NCBI GenBank assembly: GCA_937138295.1
Contig: CAKZOX010000155.1
Location: 58,184-122,183 of the forward strand
Source: an uncultured Campylobacteraceae bacterium
GTDB lineage: Bacteria; Campylobacterota; Campylobacteria; Campylobacterales; Arcobacteraceae
Reading direction: 5' to 3'
DNA: 64,000 nt
Shown here: piece after piece, positions 45,412 to 55,660 of the stretch
Numbering within the stretch: the first letter of the stretch is position 1
How the letters are laid out: each line of letters opens with the position of its first letter
Position numbers and translations under genes: made by a program
Notes under the pieces: model-generated
Database searches by the model: none
What the model saw: only the letters and a program-made list of their open reading frames with translations
What the model was told of the DNA's origin: nothing

Positions 45412-45809
45412 TAAAAATTTTTACAGTTTTAATGATGGTATTTACATTTAACTATGCAAATGATTACAAAAGTTTTGCATCTAAAATGAACTATCATTTA
45501 AATTACAATAAAGCTTTAGAGTTAGCAAAAAAAGAGAATAAAGACCTTATGGTAGTTATGGTTGCAAATTTCTGTCCATGGTGTGTAAAATTTGAAAAAT
45601 TAATACTAGAAAAACCTAAATATGACAAAAAAATCAAAGAAAATTTTATTCCTTTGATTATAAATAGAGAAGAAGGAAACTTCCCTACTTTTTTAGATAC
45701 ACCTATTGTTCCAACGATTTATTTTATTGATAATAAAACAGAAACAATAAAGCATAAAGTTGTGGGCTATAATAACCGATTAGACTTTTTAAACTTAATA
45801 GATAAATAG
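45408..45809 (+). CDS. Exported thioredoxin-fold protein (CPWC)
   Basis: A 133-residue periplasmic thioredoxin-like protein. A signal sequence (IFTVLMMVFTFNYAND) is followed by a helix and the redox motif in VANFCPWCVKF near residue 55, and by the cis-proline loop TPIVPTIYFI near residue 105. It resembles the SoxW/thioredoxin_7-type proteins rather than DsbA, which is larger. It could reduce or isomerise disulfides of a partner such as the product of the upstream gene. Substrate unknown. Confidence 0.85.
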   Translation: MIKIFTVLMMVFTFNYANDYKSFASKMNYHLNYNKALELAKKENKDLMVVMVANFCPWCVKFEKLILEKPKYDKKIKENFIPLIINREEGNFPTFLDTPIVPTIYFIDNKTETIKHKVVGYNNRLDFLNLIDK

Positions 45810-45810
45810 A

Positions 45811-46014
45811 TTACAGTATTTCGATACTGTTATCTTCTAAAACTTTAAATTTAACTTGATTTTTTGCAAGAATTTGTATGATTTTATCATACTCTTGTAG
45901 TAATTTTACCGTATTGGTTTTAAAGTAGTTTCTAATTTGAAAACTATTAGTTCTAAAATTATATTTATAAACTTCGCAGTTTAAATCCAAAAGAATGTTC
46001 TCATTCAATGACAT
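45811..46014 (-). CDS. Small hypothetical protein (67 aa)
   Basis: The gene is short but well supported: ATG at 46014 has AAAGGAG six bases upstream. The product is a mixed, slightly basic protein (LLDLNCEVYKYNFRTNSFQI, split) with no membrane segment. It is alone on its strand, between the thioredoxin-like gene, convergent, and a chemoreceptor gene upstream. The last seven codons lie in a perfect hairpin. Family not recognised. Confidence 0.6.
   Translation of the reverse strand: MSLNENILLDLNCEVYKYNFRTNSFQIRNYFKTNTVKLLQEYDKIIQILAKNQVKFKVLEDNSIEIL
45813..45830. terminator. UUCG-type hairpin at a convergent gene junction
   Basis: ACAGTAT-TTCG-ATACTGT is a perfect 7-bp stem with a UUCG loop on the plus strand (CGAA on the minus strand), 3 bases after the stop of the thioredoxin-like gene. 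Outer GAT/ATC can extend the stem across a T-T mismatch. The T run after it is weak (TTATCTTC), so it may stabilise the RNA 3' end rather than act as a strong terminator. Confidence 0.5.
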
Positions 46015-46084
46015 GATTAGCTCCTTTGATTTTGAGTTACAAATATTGTATCTTATATCAAAGAAGAAATCAATAGTTATTTAG

Positions 46085-48643
46085 TTATTTATTAAGTGTT
46101 TTACAGTTTTCTTCTCTAATTTTATTTAGTAAGTCAAACACTTCATTTATATTATGCTCAATAATATCTGTAGTATCGAATATCTCTTTATTTCCAGAGT
46201 TTATACTATATAAATCTACTGTATTTTGAACATACTTATGAACATTTAAATGTGCCTCTTTTAATTTATTCCAACTAGGAGTTTGAGAAAGTGAAGTTCC
46301 TTCATTTTGGTTAATCCACTTACCTAGATTACATTCATTATGATTAGTTACAGTAAATTTTGTACCTGCTTCACACTTACTAAAATTAACATTTTTAAAA
46401 TTAATATGATCAGATTTTAATTTATTTGCTGTAAAAATTAACTCTTCATCACAAATTCTATTAACAGCATTTTTATCAAAACTTGTACTATTAATAGCAC
46501 TTTGAAGTTGATGAGATAAATCAGAAGTCACATGAGACATATTACTGATTGATTCAGCTAAAGATGCATTTCTTTGAGTGGCTTGATCTAAAGTATTTAC
46601 TGTATCAGTAATTTGTTCCATTGCAGCTTGTTGTTCTTTAGCAGCACTTGCAACACTATCAATAATTTTTATTGTAGAACTAATATTATTGTCTAATACT
46701 TCATAACCTGAAATCATTTTTAAAGAAATTTCTTTACCATTTTGTGCTTTTACATTTGCTGTTTCAACTAAATCTTTTATCTCTTTTGCAGCTTCTGCAC
46801 TTCTTTGAGCTAAATTTCTAACTTCTTGAGCAACAACTGCAAATCCTTTTCCAGCTTCACCTGCAGTTGCTGCTTCAACAGCTGCATTTAAAGATAAAAT
46901 ATTTGTTTGGAATGCAATATTATCAATTACAGAAATTGCATCATTTATTGAGGTAACTTGAGAACTTAACTCTTCCATAGATGAAGTAGTTTCATTTGCT
47001 AATCTTCTACCTTCATCATTAGATTGACTTACATTCTTAGCTAAAACTGACATTTCTGCTGCATTTTCTGCGCTTTGAATAATTGTTGCACTAATTTCTT
47101 CAATAGCTGCAGCTGTTTCTTCTAAAGATGCTGCTTGTTTACTTGAAGAGGTTGATAATTCAGTTGAAGCTGTTGCTAATTCAGTTGAACTTGTAATCAA
47201 TTTTGCATTAGCTGAATCAATTAAACACATAACTTCATTAATAGTAGATTGTGTAACTTTTGTTCCACTAAAAATAGAAGCTAACAATCCAGATAATTTG
47301 ATATCAGGCATTTTGTAATCGTATTTTGCATTTGCTAAATGTACTAACATATCTGATAAAGCAGTCATATTTTTTTGTAAAACTGTAATCATATTATTAA
47401 CTTCACTTACTAATTGATTTATTGAATCTGATTGACCTTCTAGTTTAACTCTGTCATTTAAAAGACCATAGTTTACTTTTTCAATAATACTTCTAGTCTC
47501 TTCAATAACTTTTTGATCTTTTAATAAGCCCTCTTCTAAATAATCTAAATAAGAATTAAAACTATTTACTACATCACCTATTTCATCATTATTTTTAGAT
47601 GTTATTTTTGCTAATCCATTCTCACTTGAATTATTATTTGTCAAGTTTAAAATAGAATTTTTTAAATCTATAACAGGTGCAATTACACTACTTTTTAAGT
47701 TTAAAATACTAATTACCATAGTAACTAATAATCCAATAACTAATAAAACTAAAGAATTAAAAATTATAGAGCTAGCTTCTTCAATAGAACTATTTACTAA
47801 GTTTATATCTTTTCCAACTAATGCCATACCAAGAACTTTATCTTGGAAATCTTTTATTTCATAATAAGTGTAAAAGTATTTATCTGTTTCGTAATATTTT
47901 TGTGATATTAATTTGTTGAAGTTAATATTTTTTGTATCATCGTAAAAATCAGCATTTAGAAACTTTTGTGAAACAACATATTTATTATCAATAATTTTAC
48001 TTTTTGAAGTATCTGCTACAGCTAGTTTCTTATCCATTAATAAAATAAATGATTCATTTTTCTTTTCAAAACTTCTAGCAACAGAATTAATACCTTGAAT
48101 GAATTCTAAAGAACCTAAATGACTACCATCATAGTCTTTTATAGCTATAACAGATCTTACACTTAATCCTGCTTTACCTATTTCAAAAGTGTTTACACTT
48201 TTATAATCTTGATTAACTTTAACTACACTAGCTCTAAATGAAGACAAGTCATCACCGTGCTTATCTAATTTCCATGACCTAATAAAAGATTTATTATCTT
48301 TAGTATGTACATGAACTTTAGTATTTTGAAATGGTGTACTTTGTTTCATTTCAGTTGATAATTTAGATAATGCTCTTATTCCTATTTCTCTATTATTTTC
48401 TTTTAATGCTGTTTTTAAAGAAGCATTATTTCCTATAGAAACTGCATTAGATATACCTACATTAAATTTATTATTTAACTCAGCATTTGTATTAGATTTT
48501 AAACTATTAATAGTTTGTATTACAACTTCATTTTCAAGTTTATTTTTTTGACTATTTAGTATAAAAAAACTTACAATCAAAACTACAAGAGTAACAATTA
48601 CACTAATTCCTGCAAATTTTTTTAATATCGTCATATTTTTCAT
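46085..48643 (-). CDS. Chemoreceptor with dCache_3-type sensor and CZB domains
   Basis: An 852-residue membrane chemoreceptor. Membrane helices lie near residues 10-28 and 288-308, enclosing a periplasmic double-Cache domain of the dCache_3 type ([15 protein letters not shown] and [16 protein letters not shown] near residue 110). HAMP-like regions follow (about 315-460), then the signalling domain ([19 protein letters not shown]) and a CZB zinc-binding domain ([25 protein letters not shown]). The CZB part closely resembles that of the receptor at 28830. Ligand unknown. Single gene, not within the che operon. Confidence 0.92.
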   Translation of the reverse strand: MKNMTILKKFAGISVIVTLVVLIVSFFILNSQKNKLENEVVIQTINSLKSNTNAELNNKFNVGISNAVSIGNNASLKTALKENNREIGIRALSKLSTEMKQSTPFQNTKVHVHTKDNKSFIRSWKLDKHGDDLSSFRASVVKVNQDYKSVNTFEIGKAGLSVRSVIAIKDYDGSHLGSLEFIQGINSVARSFEKKNESFILLMDKKLAVADTSKSKIIDNKYVVSQKFLNADFYDDTKNINFNKLISQKYYETDKYFYTYYEIKDFQDKVLGMALVGKDINLVNSSIEEASSIIFNSLVLLVIGLLVTMVISILNLKSSVIAPVIDLKNSILNLTNNNSSENGLAKITSKNNDEIGDVVNSFNSYLDYLEEGLLKDQKVIEETRSIIEKVNYGLLNDRVKLEGQSDSINQLVSEVNNMITVLQKNMTALSDMLVHLANAKYDYKMPDIKLSGLLASIFSGTKVTQSTINEVMCLIDSANAKLITSSTELATASTELSTSSSKQAASLEETAAAIEEISATIIQSAENAAEMSVLAKNVSQSNDEGRRLANETTSSMEELSSQVTSINDAISVIDNIAFQTNILSLNAAVEAATAGEAGKGFAVVAQEVRNLAQRSAEAAKEIKDLVETANVKAQNGKEISLKMISGYEVLDNNISSTIKIIDSVASAAKEQQAAMEQITDTVNTLDQATQRNASLAESISNMSHVTSDLSHQLQSAINSTSFDKNAVNRICDEELIFTANKLKSDHINFKNVNFSKCEAGTKFTVTNHNECNLGKWINQNEGTSLSQTPSWNKLKEAHLNVHKYVQNTVDLYSINSGNKEIFDTTDIIEHNINEVFDLLNKIREENCKTLNK

Positions 48644-48666
48644 TTAAATTCCTAGTTTAAAATTAC

Positions 48667-49686
48667 TTATCCCATAGGGTAAAGTATATCATTTTGTATT
48701 TTTTGTATTTTAGACATTAACTCATCATCAATATTAAAATCAAATGCAGCAAATGACTCTTCAAGTTGAGATGCACTTCTACAACCTATTATAGTAGATG
48801 CAACAAAATCAAAATGCTTAGAATAAGCTACTGCTAAAGTAACAGGAGATATTCCATATTCTTTTGATAATTGAACATATCTTTTAGTAGCTTCAATAGT
48901 TTTGTCATTAACAAATCTTTTGGCTTGTGCTTGAATTCTTGGGTTTGGGTTTTTAATATAAGCAGCAAATCGTGCATCATCTGGCATAAAATCATTACCA
49001 TATTTTCCACTTAAAACCCCTCCTCCTATTGGAGAGTAAGGTAAACATGATATGTTTTCTCTTCTACATACATTTGCTAATTCATCGTGAAACCTTGGGT
49101 TTAGAAGAGAGAAATTATTTTGAATAGATTCAAATCTAGCTAAACCTTTATTTTTTGATGTTTCATTAGCTTTTGTTAGACCATAAGCTGTATCATTTGA
49201 TGTACCTATGTATCTAACTTTTCCTTCTTGAACTAATTGATCAAATGCTTTTAAAGACTCTTCAATAGGAACTATTGGATCTGGCCAATGCATTTGATAT
49301 AAATCTATATAATCTGTATCAAGCCTTTTTAAACTACCTTCTACAGCTTTTTTAATATGAAAAGAATCAATTGCTGTTAAACCATGTCTATTAGGTGGAA
49401 CAAACCAACCAGCTGCTGCACCTGCTACTTTTGTAGCTAGAATAACTGAATCTCTAGGTTTAGTTTTTAACCATTCACCAACCCACTCTTCTGTTAAACC
49501 TAAATAAGATTTTTTTGGTGGCACAGGATAAAGTTCTGCTGTATCATAAAAATTTATTCCTCTATCATAAGCCATATCCATAACTTTAAATGCTTCTTCT
49601 TTATTTGTTACGGAACCAAAAGTCATAGTTCCCATACATATAGAAGAAACTCTAAGACCACTTTGACCAATATATCTAAAATCCAT
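48667..49686 (-). CDS. Aldo/keto reductase
   Basis: A 339-residue NADPH-dependent TIM-barrel reductase of the Tas/YajO-like branch. Catalytic Asp and Tyr occur in YDRGINFYDTAELY near residue 50, Lys in VILATKVAG near residue 85 and His in IDLYQMHWPDP near residue 127. The NADP site is near SQLEESFAAFDF at the C-terminus. The YPVPP insertion after the catalytic Tyr is typical for the Tas branch. Substrate not predictable. It lies 9 bases after the SLAC1-type gene, likely the same transcript. Confidence 0.92.
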   Translation of the reverse strand: MDFRYIGQSGLRVSSICMGTMTFGSVTNKEEAFKVMDMAYDRGINFYDTAELYPVPPKKSYLGLTEEWVGEWLKTKPRDSVILATKVAGAAAGWFVPPNRHGLTAIDSFHIKKAVEGSLKRLDTDYIDLYQMHWPDPIVPIEESLKAFDQLVQEGKVRYIGTSNDTAYGLTKANETSKNKGLARFESIQNNFSLLNPRFHDELANVCRRENISCLPYSPIGGGVLSGKYGNDFMPDDARFAAYIKNPNPRIQAQAKRFVNDKTIEATKRYVQLSKEYGISPVTLAVAYSKHFDFVASTIIGCRSASQLEESFAAFDFNIDDELMSKIQKIQNDILYPMG

Positions 49687-49695
49687 TTCTATCCT

Positions 49696-50670
49696 TTATT
49701 CCATGATACATATCTCTTTTTTAGAAATATGAATTATAGTTTGTTTTGCTACGTAATAGACAATTATAGTACAAGCAATCATAAAAACATATGATAATAG
49801 AGCATAAAACCAATATTGTGTTAAAACATACATCTTAATTGTTGCCAAAGTCATAGCTGCACTTGGAAAGGTAAATGCCCACCATGAAATAAAAAACTTA
49901 ATATTAATAAATTTCTTATACATAAAAAATATTAAAATTGTAAAAAATAAAGCAAGACTATAAAGCATATGAGCAAAAAAGTCTAATTCTTTCGTTAACT
50001 TTACATAAGATAAAAAACCCACAGCAGGTGGAGCTATTAATATAAAAAGTGTTGGCAAAAACTTTGGAGCAAATTGATGGTGGAAAATAATTCTATTCAA
50101 AATAATTGAAAATAAAACAATCCAAAAGAAGATACCAATTGCAAAATAGAAATATAAAACTGAATCATTAAAATAACCATGAGAAGCAATCGGTACAATT
50201 AAGTTACCAACAATTGGAATAAACCAAGCTGGATTGGAATGATTCATCTCTAAATTATTGTCTATCCAATACTTAATAGTATAAAAAGTAAAAAATATAT
50301 GAAATATAGCACCAAATATAAATATAATATTTGCTAATTCATCTATATATGGTTGAATTACCATTGATATTAAAAGAGTAGAAATTGAAAATGCTGCAAA
50401 AAAGTTGATTCTTATTGGGTGTGCAAACTCTTTTAAAACCTCTTCTTTGTGTGTAAGTATTTTTTTAAAGTATGTATAAAAAATCGTTAAATAAATTCCT
50501 ATTGTTACTACAACCATAATAGTTGAAATAATAGATGGTAAATAAAATACTTCTGAAATTTTTTCATAAACTAAAGTTAAACCTGCTAATCCCATTACAA
50601 TAGCAAACATCATGATTGGAAAAAATTGAAGTCTATTATATGGAATGTTTTTTATTTGTTCTTCACTCAT
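49696..50670 (-). CDS. TDT/SLAC1-family transporter
   Basis: A 324-residue inner-membrane protein with ten helices, of the tellurite-resistance/dicarboxylate transporter (TDT, SLAC1) family. Segments such as RLQFFPIMMFAIVMGLAGLT near the start, NPAWFIPIVGNLIVP near residue 145 and APPAVGFLSYVKL near residue 212 are typical of the family, whose members carry small anions, C4-dicarboxylates or sulfite. Substrate unknown. It ends with a short cytoplasmic tail. Confidence 0.85.
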   Translation of the reverse strand: MSEEQIKNIPYNRLQFFPIMMFAIVMGLAGLTLVYEKISEVFYLPSIISTIMVVVTIGIYLTIFYTYFKKILTHKEEVLKEFAHPIRINFFAAFSISTLLISMVIQPYIDELANIIFIFGAIFHIFFTFYTIKYWIDNNLEMNHSNPAWFIPIVGNLIVPIASHGYFNDSVLYFYFAIGIFFWIVLFSIILNRIIFHHQFAPKFLPTLFILIAPPAVGFLSYVKLTKELDFFAHMLYSLALFFTILIFFMYKKFINIKFFISWWAFTFPSAAMTLATIKMYVLTQYWFYALLSYVFMIACTIIVYYVAKQTIIHISKKEICIME

Positions 50671-50768
50671 TTGTAATCCTTATTAAAATTTTATGTATTA
50701 TATTTAATTATGATTTATATATAACTAAATTTTATAATAAATATATAAAAGTTTAAAAATGATAATAT

Positions 50769-50975
50769 ATGATTATGAAAAATAATAAATTAATAAAATT
50801 AGAAAATATTGAATATGAACAAAACAATCAAAAATTTGTACTAACTTCTTTTAATACAAATAAAATGACTTTAGAAGCAAAAGTATATGAAAAAGGAATA
50901 TTTATAAAAAATCAAACAATTGCCTTTGCCCACATACCAAAAAAACTAAAAGCTAAACTAAACCCAACAAAATAA
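50769..50975 (+). CDS. Small conserved hypothetical protein (68 aa)
   Basis: A basic, beta-rich protein (KLIKLENIEYEQNNQKFVLT, KMTLEAKVYEKG, AFAHIPKKLKAKLNPTK). It has the look of a small Campylobacterota protein family, but I cannot name it. Start may be ATG 50769 or ATG 50775; neither has a strong ribosome site. It is convergent with cobS and overlaps its 3' end by 23 bases. No membrane segment. Confidence 0.6.
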   Translation: MIMKNNKLIKLENIEYEQNNQKFVLTSFNTNKMTLEAKVYEKGIFIKNQTIAFAHIPKKLKAKLNPTK

Positions 50976-51702
50976 TCAAAGGTAAAAAAACTTCTAAAAC
51001 CTCTATTAAAGTTCCTAGACAATCTCCATTTAAAAATCCTAAGTTAGATTTTAGAAACTTATTAATTATTATTACAAAAATAGTTGTGATAATTAATAGG
51101 AATATATATGAAAAAAATCCTAAAGTAAACATACCTAATATAGTTATTAAAATAAATAAAAGCATACTTTTATTTATAGATAAACTATCACTTAAAAGAT
51201 TCACAAAAGATGATTTAAATTCATAAAAAAAGATTGTAAAAAGAATATAAAAGCGACTTAAAAAAATTATTAATACTAGTTCTAAGAAATATTCATTTAA
51301 CAACATATATGAAAACAAAGATATTTTTAATAAAACTAATAAAACAGAGTATAATATGCCCATTGCACCTACAGTAGATTCTTTTATAACTTTATATGGA
51401 TCTTTTCCTGAGTGTTTTGCATAGATTGCATCAACAACATCTATTACGCCTTCTGTATGTAAAAAACCATACAATAAAAGGTAAATACTACTTGCTATAA
51501 TAGCACCTAGCCAATTTAAGTCATAAAGTAAAAAGTAAACACTTAATACTATTAAGGATAATACAAATCCAGAAATGGGTAAGAAAAAAAGCATATAAGA
51601 CAATACACCTTTAGTAGACAAATTATCAGTTTCTTTAAACTTTACAGGAATTATTGTAAAGTATGAAAAAGCAAATTTCAATCCTAATATTAAGTTTTTC
51701 AT
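50953..51702 (-). CDS. cobS: CobS, adenosylcobinamide-GDP ribazoletransferase
   Basis: CobS joins adenosylcobinamide-GDP and alpha-ribazole (phosphate) to complete cobalamin; it is an integral membrane enzyme. The N-terminal FAFSYFTIIPVKF and, near residue 60-95, LHTEGVIDVVDAIYA and KVIKESTVGAMGILYSV are diagnostic, with the acidic metal site. Five to six helices follow. Length 249 is typical. Start overlaps the cobQ stop (ATGA-type). Confidence 0.93.
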   Translation of the reverse strand: MKNLILGLKFAFSYFTIIPVKFKETDNLSTKGVLSYMLFFLPISGFVLSLIVLSVYFLLYDLNWLGAIIASSIYLLLYGFLHTEGVIDVVDAIYAKHSGKDPYKVIKESTVGAMGILYSVLLVLLKISLFSYMLLNEYFLELVLIIFLSRFYILFTIFFYEFKSSFVNLLSDSLSINKSMLLFILITILGMFTLGFFSYIFLLIITTIFVIIINKFLKSNLGFLNGDCLGTLIEVLEVFLPLIILLGLV

Positions 51703-53102
51703 TTTATATTTTCCAGTATTAAATTTATGTTTAATCTATTTTTCATTTCATCAACAAATTTTTTTGTTTTTTTGTTTTTTACTTTTGTGAAGTTGAATTT
51801 TGTATAACTCTTATCAATATTTTTAAATATACTAGTTCTTAATTTATCATCATCAAAAAGCTCATGAACAAATGTTCCAAAAATATTATTTTTTTCAAAA
51901 TATATTGGATATTTTTTTGAAGTACCATGATGAATTTCAAATCCATTTATTACTTTATTTAGTATTTTTACTTTTGATTTCTTTACTATTTTTTTCTTTT
52001 TAAAAATTATTTTATCATCAATAAACCCAAAACCTTTTTCTATTGAAGGTTTTTCATTTTCTAATGCATGTTTATCATTTAAACTTTCAAAAAGCATTTC
52101 ATATCCACCACAAATTCCTATAATTTGTTTTTTAAACTCTTTTATTCTATCAAATAGTTTATTTCGTTTTAACCATTTTAAGTCTTTTATAACTAATTTA
52201 CTTCCAGGTAAGATGATACAATCATATTTTTCTAATGATTTATTATTTTGAATAAACTCTAAGTTTATATTTTTATCTTCAATTAAAGGTTCAAAATCAT
52301 TATAATTACTCATATAAGGATATGCTATAACACCTACATTTATAGTAGCTTTTGTAATATCTTGATTATAGTTTAGTAAACTTTGTGAATCTTCAAAACC
52401 ATAATTAAATGGAATATAAGGTAAAACACCTAATACAGGTATTTTGAATTCTTTTTCAATAATATTAATACCTTCATCAAATAAACTTAAATCACCCCTA
52501 AATTTATTTACAATTACACCAATTACATTTTTTCTAAGTTTTTTAGGAAGTAGATTATATACCCCATAAATCGAGGCAAAAACTCCTCCTTTTTCAATAT
52601 CAGCAACTAGTATGATTTTTGTATTAAATTCATTAGCTATATAAATATTAGATAAATCTTTGTCCATAAGATTAAGTTCTACAGGGCTTCCTGCACCCTC
52701 ACAAACCAAACAGTCAAATTTTTTATCTAAGTATTTAAAGCATCTATTAACAGCAGGCTTTAAAGAATCTAAATCTCTATAATATTGTAAAACATTTTTA
52801 TTAGTTTTTACTTTTCCTTCAATAATCAAAGAAGCAGAACTTTTAAATCCTGATTTTAGTAGTATAGGATTTTGGTGATATGTAGGTTCAAGTCCTAGGA
52901 CTTTTGATTGAAAATATTGGGCAATTGCAATTTCACCACCATCTACGCAAACTTGTGCATTATTTGATACATTTTGTGCTTTAAATGGTGCAACACTATA
53001 ACCCATATCTTGAAGTATTTTTGCTATTACAAAAGTAATTGTTGATTTTCCAGCATCACTACTTGTTCCAAATATTGATATATTTTTTAATTTTTTACTC
53101 AA
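51699..53102 (-). CDS. cobQ: CobQ/CbiP, cobyric acid synthase
   Basis: CobQ amidates four side chains of adenosylcobyrinic acid a,c-diamide with glutamine and ATP. The N-terminal dethiobiotin-synthetase-like domain has FGTSSDAGKSTITF at residue 11 and APFKAQNVSNNAQV near residue 38. The C-terminal class-I glutaminase domain has GICGGYEML near residue 330 with the catalytic Cys, and GFEIHHGTS near residue 387 with the His. Length 467 is slightly short, and the region is Lys/Asn-rich. Presence of this step suggests the cell can use cobyrinate-level or cobyric acid precursors; corrin-ring genes are not in the window. Confidence 0.93.
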   Translation of the reverse strand: MSKKLKNISIFGTSSDAGKSTITFVIAKILQDMGYSVAPFKAQNVSNNAQVCVDGGEIAIAQYFQSKVLGLEPTYHQNPILLKSGFKSSASLIIEGKVKTNKNVLQYYRDLDSLKPAVNRCFKYLDKKFDCLVCEGAGSPVELNLMDKDLSNIYIANEFNTKIILVADIEKGGVFASIYGVYNLLPKKLRKNVIGVIVNKFRGDLSLFDEGINIIEKEFKIPVLGVLPYIPFNYGFEDSQSLLNYNQDITKATINVGVIAYPYMSNYNDFEPLIEDKNINLEFIQNNKSLEKYDCIILPGSKLVIKDLKWLKRNKLFDRIKEFKKQIIGICGGYEMLFESLNDKHALENEKPSIEKGFGFIDDKIIFKKKKIVKKSKVKILNKVINGFEIHHGTSKKYPIYFEKNNIFGTFVHELFDDDKLRTSIFKNIDKSYTKFNFTKVKNKKTKKFVDEMKNRLNINLILENIK

Positions 53103-53115
53103 GTGTGTAAGCCTT

Positions 53116-53610
53116 TTATTTTAATCTTAAATCAATACCAAGTTTAACATCATAAACCTCATTACAAAAACTAGCTAATTTTTGTCCTATGATACCTGTA
53201 AGGTCTACATATCGTCTAGAAAGTTTATTTGATGGTATAATTCCTGTGTTTACGTCATTTAACACAAATATTATATTTGCTTGAATTTTAGATATTTCTT
53301 TAAGTTGATCAAAAAGATATTTATCTTCTTCATCTATATTGTTTAATATCCACATAGATACACAATCAACTAAATATGTTGCCGTTTCATCTTCTATTAC
53401 TTTTGTTAAATCTTTCGGTTCTTCTATAGTAATAAATTTATCTTCTCTTATTAAAAGATGATTCTCAACTCTTTTTTTCATCTCTTCATCGCCAAAACTA
53501 TTATCATATGTAGCCACATAAAAAGGTTTTGAATTAGATATCTTTAAAGCCTTAGCTTCAGCTAACTTTGATTTACCACTTTTTTGGCCACCAAAATACA
53601 AAACTTTCAT
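53116..53610 (-). CDS. cobU: CobU, adenosylcobinamide kinase / guanylyltransferase
   Basis: CobU phosphorylates adenosylcobinamide and then attaches GMP. The P-loop is GGQKSGKSKLAE at residue 8; the guanylylated His is in KKRVENHLLIR near residue 52; VDCVSMWILNN lies near residue 80 and PSNKLSRRYVDLTGIIGQKL near the C-terminus. Length 164 is typical. It lies 13 bases before cobQ. Confidence 0.94.
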   Translation of the reverse strand: MKVLYFGGQKSGKSKLAEAKALKISNSKPFYVATYDNSFGDEEMKKRVENHLLIREDKFITIEEPKDLTKVIEDETATYLVDCVSMWILNNIDEEDKYLFDQLKEISKIQANIIFVLNDVNTGIIPSNKLSRRYVDLTGIIGQKLASFCNEVYDVKLGIDLRLK

Positions 53611-53623
53611 TCTTTAATCCTCT

Positions 53624-54682
53624 TTAGCCTAATAAAGACTCTACTTTTTTTATTATATCATCTTTTTTTAGACCATTTAAAAAACCATATGTTAAACATC
53701 CACCGGCTCCAACACCCTCTTTTGCTTCACCTTCATCATATAATTTTAAGGCAGGATGACTTGAAGATGAAAAATCAAAATCACTGTAATAAGCATTTAT
53801 ATCAAAATCTAACATTTCTAAAAGTGCTTTTATATCTGAATTTTCATCTTCATATATCCATTTTGTAGTACATAAAGCTAAATTTGATGTCTCAAAACTT
53901 GCGTTCATAGCTTTTAATATAGAATTTACTATTAAAAGTACGCATGCCATTTGTGTACCACCTGCTAAAACTAATTTTTTAGAATTATTTAATCCTAAAA
54001 TAAATCCTGCAATAAAAATAAGCATATTATCACTAACTTTTGAGAGAATAGTAAAAAACTCATCTTCTTCTTTTATATTTTTTAAAGCACTTTTAACTGT
54101 ATCATTTTTTATATCATTTGGTGAGTTTTTATAAGAGCTTGAAAACATATCTTCACATTCATATCCCAAAGCCAATGCTGTTGCTAATGCTGTTGTTGTA
54201 CCACTAGGTACACTTTCACCTAAGATAATATAATCATCATCACTTTTAAAATTCTGACCAAAATCAGTAGCTATTTGAAATAAACCTTGAGCATCTATTT
54301 TTGCATCAAGTGCAATTGACTTTGATGGAGGAATATTAAAATCATATGTTTTAAAATATTTTACATCAGGTTTTACTTCTAAGCCTAAATTTAAAAGCTC
54401 AATATTTGAAAAAGGATTTAATAAATGAACAGCTCTACTTATAAGTGCAGGAGTGGGAACACCCTTTGGTGTTTGAGCAATATTTTTTAAACTCCTAACT
54501 TCACCTGTACATACAAACTCACTATCTAGTGTTGGAGTAAGATATATTTTTCCAGGAATTCCTGCTTGAGTAATATCTTTTATATTTGCAGTTGCAGTAT
54601 TAGATAAAGCTAGTAAAAGAGTTGCTTTTTTACCCCTTAAATACTCTATAAAATCTTTTTGTCCTAATATAGTATTAATCAA
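53624..54682 (-). CDS. cobT: CobT-type nicotinate-nucleotide:dimethylbenzimidazole phosphoribosyltransferase (TIGR00303-like)
   Basis: CobT activates the lower-ligand base as alpha-ribotide. The 352-residue protein matches the TIGR00303 branch (archaeal/cyanobacterial type) better than E. coli CobT: LALSNTATANIKDITQAGIP near residue 24, TPTLDSEFVCTGEV near 48, PKGVPTPALISRAVHLL near 72, LGESVPSGTTTALATALALG near 155, and SSSHPALKLYDEGEAKEGVGAGG near the end in shorter pieces such as EAKEGVGAGG. Position between btuC and cobU supports the role. Lower ligand is not predictable. Confidence 0.85.
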   Translation of the reverse strand: MINTILGQKDFIEYLRGKKATLLLALSNTATANIKDITQAGIPGKIYLTPTLDSEFVCTGEVRSLKNIAQTPKGVPTPALISRAVHLLNPFSNIELLNLGLEVKPDVKYFKTYDFNIPPSKSIALDAKIDAQGLFQIATDFGQNFKSDDDYIILGESVPSGTTTALATALALGYECEDMFSSSYKNSPNDIKNDTVKSALKNIKEEDEFFTILSKVSDNMLIFIAGFILGLNNSKKLVLAGGTQMACVLLIVNSILKAMNASFETSNLALCTTKWIYEDENSDIKALLEMLDFDINAYYSDFDFSSSSHPALKLYDEGEAKEGVGAGGCLTYGFLNGLKKDDIIKKVESLLG

Positions 54683-54706
54683 TTATTTTCCTTTAAATTA
54701 TATATT

Positions 54707-55660
54707 TTAATTTTTTCTCTTTACAAGTAAGTACACAAAAAATGGTGCTCCAATAAATGCAGTTACAACACCAATTGGTAATACTGAATCTGTATTTAAA
54801 TTTCTAGCTATTAAATCAGATGTTACTAAGAAAATTCCCCCATAAAAAAATACAGGAAAGAAAAGTTTATCTGCACTTTTTTTGTATATAAGTTTTACAA
54901 TATGTGGTATTACAAGTCCTATAAATCCAATAGGTCCTACAAAACTAATACTAACCCCAACACACAATGATATAGTTACTAATAGTATGATGTTTAGTTT
55001 ATTTACATTTAAACCTTTTAAAAAGGCTGTGTCATTTGATATTAGTAATAATTTGATATCTTTTTTATAAAAATTAATTATTAAGTAAAAAACTACACTA
55101 ACTATAAATATAATTAAACTATTAGCATAACCAACGGTATCTAAACTTCCTAAAGTAAATCTAACTATAGAATAGTTTTCTTGTAAATTACTCATATAAA
55201 ACACTAACATAAGAGCAGATGCATAAAAATATGATAAAGCTATACCTGTAAGAAGTATAGAATTAGTAGAAACGGCTATTGAACCATTATTCATGTTTTT
55301 TGATATAAAATACAAAATCATGATGGTTAATATCGAACCAAAAATTGCAGATATACTCATATTTATAAACGGAAAAAAAACAATTGCTAAAGCCGTAAAC
55401 AATGTAGTTCCACTGGCAATTCCCAAAGTATATGGAGTTATTAATTGGTTTTTAAAAACTATTTGGAAAATCAATCCACCTAAAGCAAGTATTCCTCCTA
55501 CAAAAAAAGCTAAAATTACTCTAGGAATTCTCAAATCCCAAAATATTGTATAACTCATAGAAGAAGAATCAAATATGTTTTTTAAAGATAAATTTATTTC
55601 TCCTAAAAATGGAGATAAAAACAAGATTAAAGCACTAATTAAATAAAGTAATTTTTTCAT
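54707..55660 (-). CDS. btuC: BtuC-type ABC transporter permease (FecCD family)
   Basis: The FecCD permease forms the membrane channel for cobalamin (or a related cobalt/iron compound) import. Ten helices; signatures are WDLRIPRVILAFFVGGILALGG near residue 45, in pieces LRIPRVILAF and GGILALGGLIFQ, and GFIGLVIPHIVK near residue 245, the loop that contacts the ATPase. Length 317 is usual. It shares ATGA with btuD. Context between cobT and btuB makes corrinoid the likely substrate. Confidence 0.9.
   Translation of the reverse strand: MKKLLYLISALILFLSPFLGEINLSLKNIFDSSSMSYTIFWDLRIPRVILAFFVGGILALGGLIFQIVFKNQLITPYTLGIASGTTLFTALAIVFFPFINMSISAIFGSILTIMILYFISKNMNNGSIAVSTNSILLTGIALSYFYASALMLVFYMSNLQENYSIVRFTLGSLDTVGYANSLIIFIVSVVFYLIINFYKKDIKLLLISNDTAFLKGLNVNKLNIILLVTISLCVGVSISFVGPIGFIGLVIPHIVKLIYKKSADKLFFPVFFYGGIFLVTSDLIARNLNTDSVLPIGVVTAFIGAPFFVYLLVKRKN

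Noticed and set aside
53584..53868. Plus-strand frame of 94 codons across cobU/cobT
   Set aside because: His/Leu-rich antisense shadow of cobT; low-complexity composition.
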